Positions 38,715 through 46,064 of a stretch of DNA of 64,000 nt are shown here, in pieces (position 1 is the first letter of the stretch; each line of letters starts with the position of its first letter). A program made the translations under genes and the position numbers. Source of the stretch: Clostridia bacterium (GTDB lineage Bacteria > Bacillota > Clostridia > Christensenellales > Aristaeellaceae); NCBI GenBank assembly GCA_017431005.1, contig JAFRLY010000026.1, positions 50,214 to 114,213 on the forward strand, in the 5' to 3' direction. The notes beneath the pieces are model-generated. The model saw nothing but the letters and a program-made list of their open reading frames with translations, was not told the DNA's origin and did no database searches.

Positions 38715-40939
38715 GGAATAAAGGCCTCGGTTTCACTCAGCCGCTGCGCGAGGGCGGTGTAACGGCGGAGCACATGGTTGTTATTGACCATCTGGCGGAT
38801 AACCGACTCCTGGCCGACCAGCACCACCAGCTCCTTCGCACGGGTCAGCGCGGTATACAGGAGATTGCGCGTGAGCAGCATCGGCGGACCGCCCGCGACC
38901 GGCAGAATCACGGCCGGGAACTCGCTGCCCTGAGCCTTGTGCACGGAAAGGCAGTAAGCGAGATCCAGATTTTCCAGATCCGCCGCTTCGCAGCAGACAT
39001 CCCGCTCATCATCAAAGCGGACGGTCAGCGTGTGTGCCTCCGGATCCACCCGGGTGATGAAGCCGATATCCCCGTTGAAGATACCGGCGCCTTCCTCCCA
39101 GCCGTCCGCAGTTTCGCGTTCCCAGGCGATCTGATAATCATTCCGGGTCTGGATCACCTTGTCCCCCAAACGGAAAACCGTTTCTCCCCAGGTCAGCTCA
39201 GGGACGCCGGGACGTGGCGGATTCAAAGCCTGCTGCAGACGGAGATTCAGGGCCTGAACCCCGCAATCCCCCTTCCGTGTCGGCGACAGGACCTGCAGGT
39301 TGCGCATGGAGAGGGAGACTGCCTGGTCCTCCGGATATTTCAGGTAGCGCGGAAGCCGGCGGGCCGCAAGCGCCACGACGGAGGCCGCGGTGTCGCCGAA
39401 GGAAGCCTGGCGCTCAAAAAAGAAATCGGTATTCTTCTCATTCAGCAGGGGCATCTGCCCCTGATTGATCAGATGGGCATTGACGACGATCCGGCTGGTT
39501 TCACTCTGACGGAAAATGTCCGTCAGCCGGATGTTCGGAACCTGCCCGCTCTGCAGAATATCCCCCAGCACGTTGCCGGCGCCTACGCTGGGAAGCTGAT
39601 CCGCATCTCCCACCAGGATCAGCCTGGCGCCGGGCTCAATGGCCCGGAGCAGGGAACGCATCAGCAGCAGATCGATCATGGAGGCTTCGTCCGCTATGAT
39701 ACAGTCCGCCTCCAGCGGATGATCCTCATCCCGGGCAAAAACGCCTTCCTCACCGCCGTACTCGAGCAGGCGGTGAATGGTTTTGCTTTCCACACCGGTG
39801 GCTTCGGTCATTCTTTTGGCGGCCCGGCCGGTGGGGGCGCAGAGCACGGTTTCATGCTCCCGGGAAAGCAGCTCCAGTATGCAGTTGATAATGGTGGTTT
39901 TGCCGGTGCCGGGTCCTCCCGTGATCACGAAAACGCCGTTTTCCAGCGCCATGCGGATCGCCTGCCGCTGCGTGGGAGAGAAGGAAATGCCCCTGCACTT
40001 TTCAAAAGCGGTGATTTCCCGGGCAGCCCCGGTATATTTGTCCGGGCGGGCGGCCAGCATCAGTTCCCGGATCCGAAGGGCCACCTCCCGCTCGGCGCGG
40101 TCAAAGGCCGGAAGATAGATCCGGCGGCCTTCCTCACCGGTCTCAGCTGTCAGGCGCCTGTCCAGCAGAAGCGCGGTCAGGTTCTCACGGCACAGCTCAG
40201 CGGGCGCCGTCAGCAGCGCGGAGGCCTGGGAACAGAGCTCCTCTTCCGGCAGATAGACATGCCCGCCGGCGGACGCGGCGTCCTGCAGCAGATAAAACAG
40301 CGCGCTGCGGATCCTGTACGGACTGTCCGGAGCGATCCCCAGGGCGGCGCCGATCCGGTCCGCTGTTCTGAAGCCGACGCCTTCCAGATCGTCACAGAGG
40401 CGATAGGGATTGGCTTTGATCAGCTCCGGCGTCTGCTCCCCGTATTTCTGTGTGATTTTCACCGCAAGGGCGGAAGAAATGCCGTAGGACTGCAGGAACA
40501 CCAGCGCGCGGCGGGCGCCCTGCTGCTCCTGAAAGCTTTCGGATATCATGGCGCAGCGCTTTTTGCCGATGCCGGGGATCTCCCGCAGCCGTTCCGGATG
40601 CTCCGCGAGAACGGCCATGGTTTCCTCCCCGAAGTGCGCGACAATCAGGGCTGCCGTGGAGGGGCCGACGCCTTTGATCAGACCGCTGCCCAGGTAACGC
40701 TCCATGCCCAGCAGCGTCGTGGGAGCCTGAATCTCGCAGAGGGAACTGTGGAACTGGCGGCCGTAGGTTTTATGCTCTGTCCACTCGCCGGTGAATACCG
40801 CCTGCTCCCCGGATGTCAGCTCCGGCAGAATGCCGACGACAGTGGATTCGGTACGGCCGGACTGAACAGTGATCACGGAATAGCCGTTTTCCGGATTCCG
40901 GAAAACAGTATTCATAACCGTTGCTTCCAGCCGCTCCAT
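38711..40939 (-). CDS. recD2: ATP-dependent RecD2-type DNA helicase
   Basis: A 742-residue 5'-3' DNA helicase of the RecD2 type, with its own N-terminal domain and no RecB/RecC partner. Helix-hairpin-helix segments contain GSGLIKGVGPSTA and LREIPGIGKKR. The motor shows Walker A GGPGTGKTT, IADEASMIDL, GDADQLPSVGAGNVL and the C-terminal YCLSVHKAQGSEF. The ATG at 40939 follows AAGGAG; the longer frame to 41002 lacks one. It heads the leftward group with comF, a phosphatase, lysC and rfbD. Roles in replication stress and repair are known for the family. Confidence 0.93.
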   Translation of the reverse strand: MERLEATVMNTVFRNPENGYSVITVQSGRTESTVVGILPELTSGEQAVFTGEWTEHKTYGRQFHSSLCEIQAPTTLLGMERYLGSGLIKGVGPSTAALIVAHFGEETMAVLAEHPERLREIPGIGKKRCAMISESFQEQQGARRALVFLQSYGISSALAVKITQKYGEQTPELIKANPYRLCDDLEGVGFRTADRIGAALGIAPDSPYRIRSALFYLLQDAASAGGHVYLPEEELCSQASALLTAPAELCRENLTALLLDRRLTAETGEEGRRIYLPAFDRAEREVALRIRELMLAARPDKYTGAAREITAFEKCRGISFSPTQRQAIRMALENGVFVITGGPGTGKTTIINCILELLSREHETVLCAPTGRAAKRMTEATGVESKTIHRLLEYGGEEGVFARDEDHPLEADCIIADEASMIDLLLMRSLLRAIEPGARLILVGDADQLPSVGAGNVLGDILQSGQVPNIRLTDIFRQSETSRIVVNAHLINQGQMPLLNEKNTDFFFERQASFGDTAASVVALAARRLPRYLKYPEDQAVSLSMRNLQVLSPTRKGDCGVQALNLRLQQALNPPRPGVPELTWGETVFRLGDKVIQTRNDYQIAWERETADGWEEGAGIFNGDIGFITRVDPEAHTLTVRFDDERDVCCEAADLENLDLAYCLSVHKAQGSEFPAVILPVAGGPPMLLTRNLLYTALTRAKELVVLVGQESVIRQMVNNNHVLRRYTALAQRLSETEAFIP

Positions 40940-40992
40940 CCGCCGCTCCTTCCGCGGGCTCAGGGCCCGAAACTTTCTGCCGCAATACAAAA

Positions 40993-41043
40993 ATATTATC
41001 ATAAAAAACAGGGATTGTCATTAAGAGACGGCTTTGATATAAT
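40993..41043. promoter_or_regulatory. Overlapping divergent promoters
   Basis: Rightward: TTGTCA (41015-41020), 17 bp, TATAAT (41038-41043), serving the secreted repeat protein. Leftward, on the minus strand: ATGACA (41021-41016), 17 bp, TAATAT (40998-40993), serving recD2. The two -35 boxes use the same bases. Confidence 0.65.
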
Positions 41044-41079
41044 TTACAAGAATGTAACTGAAACGGGGGAGCGCACCGT

Positions 41080-42318
41080 ATGGACTTTTTACGAACCCTG
41101 CTTTTATATATGTCTGCCACGATGGTACTGGCCGTGCAAAGCACATCAGCGCCTGAACCGACGCCGGTCCCGACGCCTTCTCCCACACCCGTCGCTGTGG
41201 AGGAAACCCTGACACCCCCGCCGCTGGTGGTCTTTACGCCGGCACCCGAACCTACCGTATCGGTCACCCCGGTTCCGGTGCCGACGATTACGCCGAACCG
41301 TGCGTATAAAAACCTCCAGCAGGGAGACAAGGGCCCGGAAGTAAGACAGCTGCAGGAAAAGCTGATTGAGCTGGGATATCTGCCGGAAGGCGCGGCAGAC
41401 GGCGCCTACGGCGGACAGACAAGGAATGCCGTACGCAGATTCCAGTACTATAACAGTCTGGCGCAGGACGGTATTGCAGGCCGGGCAACCCTGACAAACC
41501 TGTTTGAGAATCCGGCTGTGATGCCGTATCCGACGGCTGAACCCACAGCAGAACCCACGGCGGAGCCGACAACGGAACCCACGGCCGAGCCAACAGCTGA
41601 ACCCACAGCCGAGCCCACAGCGGAGCCGACAGCGGAACCCACGGCCGAGCCCACGGCCGAGCCCACAGCGGAGCCGACAGCGGAACCCACGGCCGAGCCG
41701 ACAGCCGAACCCACAGCCGAGCCCACTGCGGAACCGACAGCGGAGCCTGCGGCAGAACCGACGGCTGAGCCGACAGCGGAACCCACGGCCGAATCCGGGA
41801 CAGAGCCAACGGAAGAACCGGCAGCCGGGCCTACGGAGGAACCGAAGGAAATCGTCGAGGAAATTGAACTGGATACCGGAGATTTCCTGGAAATCAGAGG
41901 CAGCGTTGTGCTGAACGACAGCGGAAGTCCCATGGAATGGACAGAGACTGAGGACGGTGTGCCGGTTCTGCGGACACCCCGTATCCAGCAGTATGAAACG
42001 CAGATCCGCGTCAGCCTGGATGACCTTGCGAAATGTCTGCCGGAATGGACGCTGACAGATGACGGAAATACTGTTGTGTTGGAGGCGGCGGGATATACGC
42101 TGGGACTCTACAATGAGGAAGCCGGCTTCGTCGCCACGGTGGACGGCCTGGAAACGGACGTGCAGCCGTCGTTCTTCAGCTTCACGGAGGACGGGCACTT
42201 CATTGACGCTGACTTCCTGGCGGCTGCGCTGGGCGGCAGCGCGTACTGGGAGGATGAGGAAAGCACCCTGATGCTGCGGATTCCCGGGAAAGTCGTTTCG
42301 GAGGCCAACGACGGCTGA
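41080..42318 (+). CDS. Secreted peptidoglycan-binding protein with Thr-Ala-Glu-Pro repeats
   Basis: A 412-residue exported protein. A signal peptide (about 1-24) is followed by a Pro/Thr-rich stretch. A PG_binding_1 domain spans about 78-144 (GDKGPEVRQLQEKLIELGYL, then DGAYGGQTRNAVRRFQ). About 22 TAEP tetrapeptides (152-239) form an extended linker. The C-terminal region (about 265-405) resembles a copper-amine-oxidase-N-like stalk domain (IQQYETQIRVSLDDLAKCL then FIDADFLAAALGG). No lipobox or sortase signal is seen, so it probably holds to the cell wall through the peptidoglycan-binding domain. Function beyond wall association is unknown. Confidence 0.82.
   Translation: MDFLRTLLLYMSATMVLAVQSTSAPEPTPVPTPSPTPVAVEETLTPPPLVVFTPAPEPTVSVTPVPVPTITPNRAYKNLQQGDKGPEVRQLQEKLIELGYLPEGAADGAYGGQTRNAVRRFQYYNSLAQDGIAGRATLTNLFENPAVMPYPTAEPTAEPTAEPTTEPTAEPTAEPTAEPTAEPTAEPTAEPTAEPTAEPTAEPTAEPTAEPTAEPTAEPTAEPAAEPTAEPTAEPTAESGTEPTEEPAAGPTEEPKEIVEEIELDTGDFLEIRGSVVLNDSGSPMEWTETEDGVPVLRTPRIQQYETQIRVSLDDLAKCLPEWTLTDDGNTVVLEAAGYTLGLYNEEAGFVATVDGLETDVQPSFFSFTEDGHFIDADFLAAALGGSAYWEDEESTLMLRIPGKVVSEANDG
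41533..41796 (+). repeat. About 22 tandem copies of a 12-bp repeat coding Thr-Ala-Glu-Pro
   Basis: In-frame 12-base units vary mainly at third positions (ACG/ACA/ACC, GCC/GCG/GCT/GCA, GAG/GAA, CCC/CCG). One unit reads TTEP, one AAEP and the last TAES. The length is a multiple of three, so copy-number change would alter linker length without breaking the frame. Confidence 0.95.
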
Positions 42319-42369
42319 AAAACGCACGGCGCATGGATGAAAATGCAGGAACATTGACCGTTTTTATGA

Positions 42370-42398
42370 TTGAAAACATGCAGAATCTCGGGTATGAT
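42370..42398 (+). promoter_or_regulatory. Promoter of the HPr-like gene
   Basis: TTGAAA (42370-42375) and TATGAT (42393-42398) are 17 bp apart. A GGAAGGAGGG ribosome site and the ATG at 42430 follow closely, so the leader is short. Confidence 0.65.
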
Positions 42399-42429
42399 AC
42401 GGATGTCAACCAGGAAGGAGGGACATGGT

Positions 42430-42666
42430 ATGAAGTCTGTACAGATTCGGTTAAGCCTGGTGGAGAATGTCAATAAGTTTGTCAACATCGTTTCCCATTA
42501 CCCCTTTGAAATGGATTTACGGGCCGGACGCCATGTGGTGGATGCCAAATCGATCCTGGGTATTTTCTCCCTGGATCTGAGCCGGTCGATCACGCTTGAA
42601 ATCTATTCGGATGACTGTGAAGATCTGCTGAAGGAGATTCAGCCCTTCCTGGAATCCGGCGACTGA
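42430..42666 (+). CDS. HPr-like protein without the phosphorylatable histidine
   Basis: A 78-residue protein with HPr-like spacing: an N-terminal strand, a helix, and the conserved VVDAKSILGIFSLDLS segment holding Ser41 at the place of the regulatory Ser46. The usual HARP motif with His15 is replaced by the segment ENVNKFVNIVSHYP, in which no His follows a GL pair. It therefore cannot carry phosphate in the PTS in the usual way; a regulatory role like that of Crh is a guess. The ATG at 42430 is eight bases from GGAAGGAGGG. No other PTS gene is in the window. Confidence 0.75.
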   Translation: MKSVQIRLSLVENVNKFVNIVSHYPFEMDLRAGRHVVDAKSILGIFSLDLSRSITLEIYSDDCEDLLKEIQPFLESGD

Positions 42667-42686
42667 GAAAACTGCCGATTAAAAAT

Positions 42687-42738
42687 CCGAACATTATTTC
42701 AAATAATCCTTTTCAATATTCGGAAATTGTGCTACAAT
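42687..42738 (+). promoter_or_regulatory. purR promoter with PurBox pair
   Basis: CCGAACATTA (42687-42696) and the inverted AATATTCGGA (42715-42724) are spaced as in the paired PurBoxes of Bacillus purine promoters. The second overlaps a promoter with an extended -10, TGCTACAAT (TACAAT at 42733-42738), and a weak TTTTCA -35 at 42710-42715. This suggests PurR controls its own gene. Confidence 0.7.
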
Positions 42739-42739
42739 A

Positions 42740-42775
42740 GCAATCACCGGAAAAACGGTGATTGCTTTTATTTTT
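42740..42775 (+). terminator. Strong hairpin-T terminator at the start of the purR leader
   Basis: GCAATCACCG (42740-42749) and CGGTGATTGC (42756-42765) form a perfect 10-bp stem with loop GAAAAA, followed by TTTTATTTTT. It begins two bases after the purR -10 box. It probably ends the HPr-like transcript; transcripts from the purR promoter would carry only part of the left arm. Confidence 0.8.
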
Positions 42776-42791
42776 ACAGGAAGGAAATTCC

Positions 42792-43607
42792 ATGATGGAA
42801 AAGATTCGACGGAATGAGCGGATGAGCGCCATGCTGAAAATGCTGGCCGGCGCTCCCAATCGTATATTTACGCTGAGCAGCTTCTGTGACCTTTTCGGAG
42901 CCGCCAAATCCACAATGAGCGAGGATGTGGACGCGCTGCAGGCCGTGCTGCAGGCTTTTGACCTGGGCCAGGTGGAGACGGTGACAGGCGCTGCCGGCGG
43001 CGTCCGCTACCGTCCGGTCGTCAGCCCTGAAAAGGCCAGGCGCGTGGTTTTTGAGCTTTGCCGGAGACTGAGCGGTCCGGAACGGGTTCTGCCCGGAGGC
43101 TTCCTGTATTATTCCGATGTGCTGAGCGATCCGGAGATCGTCAGCGGCATCGGGGAAATCATTGCCACCCGGTTCTATGAAAAAGCGCCGGACTTTGTGC
43201 TGACAATGGAAACGACAGGCATCCCGGTGGCGTACGCGACGGCGAATGCTCTGGGCGTTCCGGTTGTGATCGCGCGGCATTCCTCCAAGGTGTATGAGGG
43301 GTCGGCTGTAAACATCAACTATGTCGCAGGCTCCGGAGCAATCGAAACCATGAGCCTGAGCCGGCGCGCCGTCAGGGAAAACCAGAAGGCGCTGATAGTG
43401 GACGATTTCCTGCGGGGCGGCGGAACGGCCCGGGGGATGGCGGACATGATGCGGGAATTCGGCGTGGAGGTGGCCGGCATGGCTTTTGTGATGGCTGCCT
43501 GCCTGCCGGAAAAGAAACGGGTCAGCGACGCTATGGCACTGATGACGGTGGAGATCAGGGACGGAGAAAACGCGGAGGCAGTGGTTACTCCGGCATCCTG
43601 GCTGTAA
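42792..43607 (+). CDS. purR: Purine operon repressor, Bacillus PurR family
   Basis: A 271-residue PurR. An N-terminal winged helix (about 1-75, MEKIRRNERMSAMLKML then SFCDLFGAAKSTMSEDVDAL) binds DNA. A phosphoribosyltransferase-fold domain holds the PRPP loop ALIVDDFLRGGGTA (about 201-213). In this family PRPP or (p)ppGpp binding sets operator affinity. PurBox-like sites lie before purE and before this gene, so the regulon can be read from the window. GGAAGGAA precedes the start; ATG 42792 and 42795 are both possible. Confidence 0.93.
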   Translation: MMEKIRRNERMSAMLKMLAGAPNRIFTLSSFCDLFGAAKSTMSEDVDALQAVLQAFDLGQVETVTGAAGGVRYRPVVSPEKARRVVFELCRRLSGPERVLPGGFLYYSDVLSDPEIVSGIGEIIATRFYEKAPDFVLTMETTGIPVAYATANALGVPVVIARHSSKVYEGSAVNINYVAGSGAIETMSLSRRAVRENQKALIVDDFLRGGGTARGMADMMREFGVEVAGMAFVMAACLPEKKRVSDAMALMTVEIRDGENAEAVVTPASWL

Positions 43608-43640
43608 AGCACCTGAAATGCGGAATCAGAATGAATCAAG

Positions 43641-43669
43641 GCCGGCTGGCCTGTAACAGCCGGCTTTTT
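43641..43669 (+). terminator. Terminator of purR
   Basis: GCCGGCT (43641-43647) and AGCCGGC (43658-43664) form a 7-bp stem with a ten-base loop, followed by TTTTT. It lies only 23 bases before the next start codon. Confidence 0.75.
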
Positions 43670-43692
43670 CCATATCAAAGGGGGCCGGAAAT

Positions 43693-44175
43693 ATGAAGAA
43701 CGGTGAAAAAACCAATGTGATGCGGGTGCTGGATGCCAGAAGGATTGCCTATATTCCCCATACCTATGAGCCGGATGCCTCCCTCAGCGGGGAGCAGATC
43801 GCGGAGATCCTCGGGGAGGAGCCGGAACGGGTGTTCAAAACGCTGGTGACGCAGGGGAAAACGGGGCAGCATTATGTTTTCGTGATTCCGGTCGGCGCGG
43901 AGCTGGACCTGAAGAAAGCAGCAAAGGCGGCCGGGGAGAAATCCATAGCCATGATTCCGCAGAAGGAGCTTCTTCCCCTGACGGGATATGTGCATGGCGG
44001 ATGCTCTCCTGTCGGCATGAAAAAGGCTTTTCCCACCTTTCTGCATCTGTCGGCGGAGAATGCGGAGACGCTGTGCGTAAGCGCCGGGAGGGTCGGGTTT
44101 CAGGTGGAGCTGAAGCCTGCGGACCTGAAGGCGGTGACGGGATGCCGCCCGGCTGATCTGACGGCCGATTCCTGA
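43693..44175 (+). CDS. ybaK: YbaK/EbsC-type aminoacyl-tRNA deacylase
   Basis: A 160-residue member of the YbaK family, which removes Cys misloaded on tRNA-Pro. The typical blocks are present: TNVMRVLDARRIAY, ERVFKTLVTQG with the catalytic Lys, YVFVIPVGAELDLKKAAKAAG, GYVHGGCSPVGMKK, and SAGRVGFQVELKPADL. The length matches the family. The AAAGGGGG ribosome site lies directly after the purR terminator. Confidence 0.92.
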   Translation: MKNGEKTNVMRVLDARRIAYIPHTYEPDASLSGEQIAEILGEEPERVFKTLVTQGKTGQHYVFVIPVGAELDLKKAAKAAGEKSIAMIPQKELLPLTGYVHGGCSPVGMKKAFPTFLHLSAENAETLCVSAGRVGFQVELKPADLKAVTGCRPADLTADS

Positions 44176-44184
44176 CGGGAAGAC

Positions 44185-44213
44185 TTGCAAGTTGACAGGG
44201 AATCCGGTAAGAT
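44185..44213 (+). promoter_or_regulatory. Promoter of the amylosucrase-like gene
   Basis: TTGCAA (44185-44190) and TAAGAT (44208-44213) are 17 bp apart in the 82-base gap before the start codon at 44258. A nearby TTGACA at 44192-44197 has no matching -10 box. Confidence 0.5.
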
Positions 44214-44257
44214 GATGCACAGAGGCAGACGCCATCTTCAGAACAGAGGACTGAAAA

Positions 44258-45964
44258 ATGAAAAGCAACGGAGAACGTGAATTTACCGGCCGTTTTGAGC
44301 AGCATGAAAAGGAACTGAAGCGCTGCTGGGATGAACTTTATTACGGCGACAGCAAGTCGTTTGAGGCACTGAAGGAAATGCTCCGACGGGCCTGGGAGGA
44401 ACGCCCGGACAAGCTGAAGGATACGGACCGCCGGCGGGAAAAGCAGCCGGACTGGTACCGGAAACAGGATCTGACAGGATTCCGCCTGGACGCGGGGGCC
44501 TTCCGGGGCAGCCTGCGGGATCTGGCCGGGAGACTGGAGGAACTGGCGGAGCAGGGGGTTAACTGCCTGTTTCTGACATCCGTGCTGGAGGATGCTGACA
44601 GCCGGCAGGGAGATCAGTACGCTGTCAGCAGCTTCCGGAAAATCCGGCCGGAGCTGGGGACGACGGCGGATCTGGCGGAACTGGCGGACCGGTGCTGGGA
44701 AAAGGGGATGCTGATCAGCCTGGATCTGCCGATGCATCATACCGGCAGCGCGCATGAATGGGCCGCGCGGGCAAGGGCCGGAGAAAAAGCATATCAGGAC
44801 CGGTATCTCTTTTTCGGGGACCGGATGATTCCCGCGGCGTTTGAACAGATGATGCGCCCAGGGCCGGCCGGAACCCGGCCGGGTCATTTCACCTGGTGCG
44901 AGGAGGCCGGGAAGCTGGTTATGACCACCTTCAGGTCCTGGCAGTGGGATCTGAACTACGCGAACCCTGCCGTCTTCCTGGAGATGGCGGAGAATCTGCT
45001 GTATCTGTGCAACCGGGGAATGGACATCCTCTGCCTGGAGGGTCTGCCCTGGCTCTGGAAAGCTCCGGGCACGGTATGCTTCAATCTTCAGCAGTCGCAT
45101 ACGCTGGTCCGGATGTTCCGGATGATCTGCGATACCGTATGCCCGGGCGTGCTTCTGCTGGGAGAAGCGGACGGCCCGGAGGAAGCGGCTGCCTGGGCCG
45201 GAACGGCGGAGAAGCCGGAGTGCCATCTGCTGGCGGACCGCACCGGCGCGCCGACCTTCTGGCATACAGCGGCAACCCGGGACGCGCGGCTGCTGGCTCA
45301 CAGGCTGCGGAGGCTGATCAGACTGCCGAAAACATGCTTCTTCCTGAATGAGCTGCGGAACGGAGAGGAACTCCGGTGGAATCTGGATTACGGCTATCTG
45401 GCCGGCCAGGGACAGCAGGAGGCGCCCCACAGGGCGTTCCTGAATGATTATTTCAGCGGCCGGTGGGAAGGAAGCCCCGCGAGGGGAATCCTCACGCAGA
45501 ATGAAGCCGGTGAGGACGAAGGAATCCGCGGCACGGCGGAGATGCTGTGCGGCCTGCAGGCGGCAGGAGAGCCTGATGATCCGGAGGGCCCGGACAGGGC
45601 AGCCCGGCTGGAGGAAATGCTGCATGCCCTGATGCTGACGCTGAGCGGCATGCCTGTACTGTATGACGGGGATGAAAAAGCGCCGGGGCTGCGGCGGCTG
45701 GAGGAGCTCAGAAAAAAGCTGTGCGTTTTCAGTCCGGAGGCGGACGTCTGGCTGCCGGATCCGGGCAGTGATCATCTGCTCGCGATCGGCAGGTATGCCC
45801 GGGGAGAACAGCTGCTGGCCCTGTTCAATTTCGCGGACACGGAAGAGACCGCGAGACTGTATGACGCCTATGAATATACCGATCAGGAGACGGGAACGGC
45901 AGGAGACGCCGGAATGGTTCCGGTGCCGGCCCGCGGATACCGCTGGCTGATCCATCGTTTCTGA
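44258..45964 (+). CDS. Amylosucrase-like GH13 protein with altered catalytic residues
   Basis: A 568-residue protein with the full domain plan of amylosucrase (GH13 subfamily 4): N-terminal helical domain, barrel and C-terminal beta domain. Many blocks match, such as FRSWQWDLNYANPAVFLEMAENLLYL, SPARGIL and SGTAE-like GTAEMLCGL. The key residues differ. The nucleophile motif RMDAV reads CLEGL (Glu261 replacing Asp, Cys replacing Arg), and the SHDDIGW segment with the transition-state Asp reads LNELRNGEEL (363-372). Only the acid/base Glu303 (GEAD) remains. A normal sucrose-cleaving reaction is unlikely. It may be a pseudoenzyme, a glycan-binding or regulatory protein, or have a changed mechanism. 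Confidence 0.75.
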   Translation: MKSNGEREFTGRFEQHEKELKRCWDELYYGDSKSFEALKEMLRRAWEERPDKLKDTDRRREKQPDWYRKQDLTGFRLDAGAFRGSLRDLAGRLEELAEQGVNCLFLTSVLEDADSRQGDQYAVSSFRKIRPELGTTADLAELADRCWEKGMLISLDLPMHHTGSAHEWAARARAGEKAYQDRYLFFGDRMIPAAFEQMMRPGPAGTRPGHFTWCEEAGKLVMTTFRSWQWDLNYANPAVFLEMAENLLYLCNRGMDILCLEGLPWLWKAPGTVCFNLQQSHTLVRMFRMICDTVCPGVLLLGEADGPEEAAAWAGTAEKPECHLLADRTGAPTFWHTAATRDARLLAHRLRRLIRLPKTCFFLNELRNGEELRWNLDYGYLAGQGQQEAPHRAFLNDYFSGRWEGSPARGILTQNEAGEDEGIRGTAEMLCGLQAAGEPDDPEGPDRAARLEEMLHALMLTLSGMPVLYDGDEKAPGLRRLEELRKKLCVFSPEADVWLPDPGSDHLLAIGRYARGEQLLALFNFADTEETARLYDAYEYTDQETGTAGDAGMVPVPARGYRWLIHRF

Positions 45965-45975
45965 TTTCATCCGTA

Positions 45976-46007
45976 CAAAAAAACAGGCCCCTGATTCCGG
46001 GGCCTGT
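45976..46007 (-). terminator. Terminator of the sugar-binding lipoprotein gene
   Basis: ACAGGCCCC (45983-45991) and GGGGCCTGT (45999-46007) form a 9-bp stem. On the minus strand it is followed by seven T residues (45982-45976), so it serves the leftward gene. Confidence 0.85.
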
Positions 46008-46014
46008 TCATGAA

Positions 46015-46050
46015 CCGGGGAAGCGGCTTCCGGCTGCTTCCCCGGCTTTT
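46015..46050 (+). terminator. Terminator of the amylosucrase-like gene
   Basis: CCGGGGAAGC (46015-46024) and GCTTCCCCGG (46036-46045) form a perfect 10-bp stem with an 11-base loop, followed by CTTTT. The T run is short, so efficiency on the plus strand may be modest. Confidence 0.65.
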
Positions 46051-46064
46051 GTGTCTGTGAATGC

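Noticed and set aside
38774-41212. Long plus-strand frame opposite recD2
   Set aside because: No recognisable domain, and the minus strand holds intact helicase motifs throughout.
41533-41796. Regular short repeats that could suggest a CRISPR array
   Set aside because: The 12-bp units are directly adjacent, in frame, without spacers, and encode a Thr-Ala-Glu-Pro linker.
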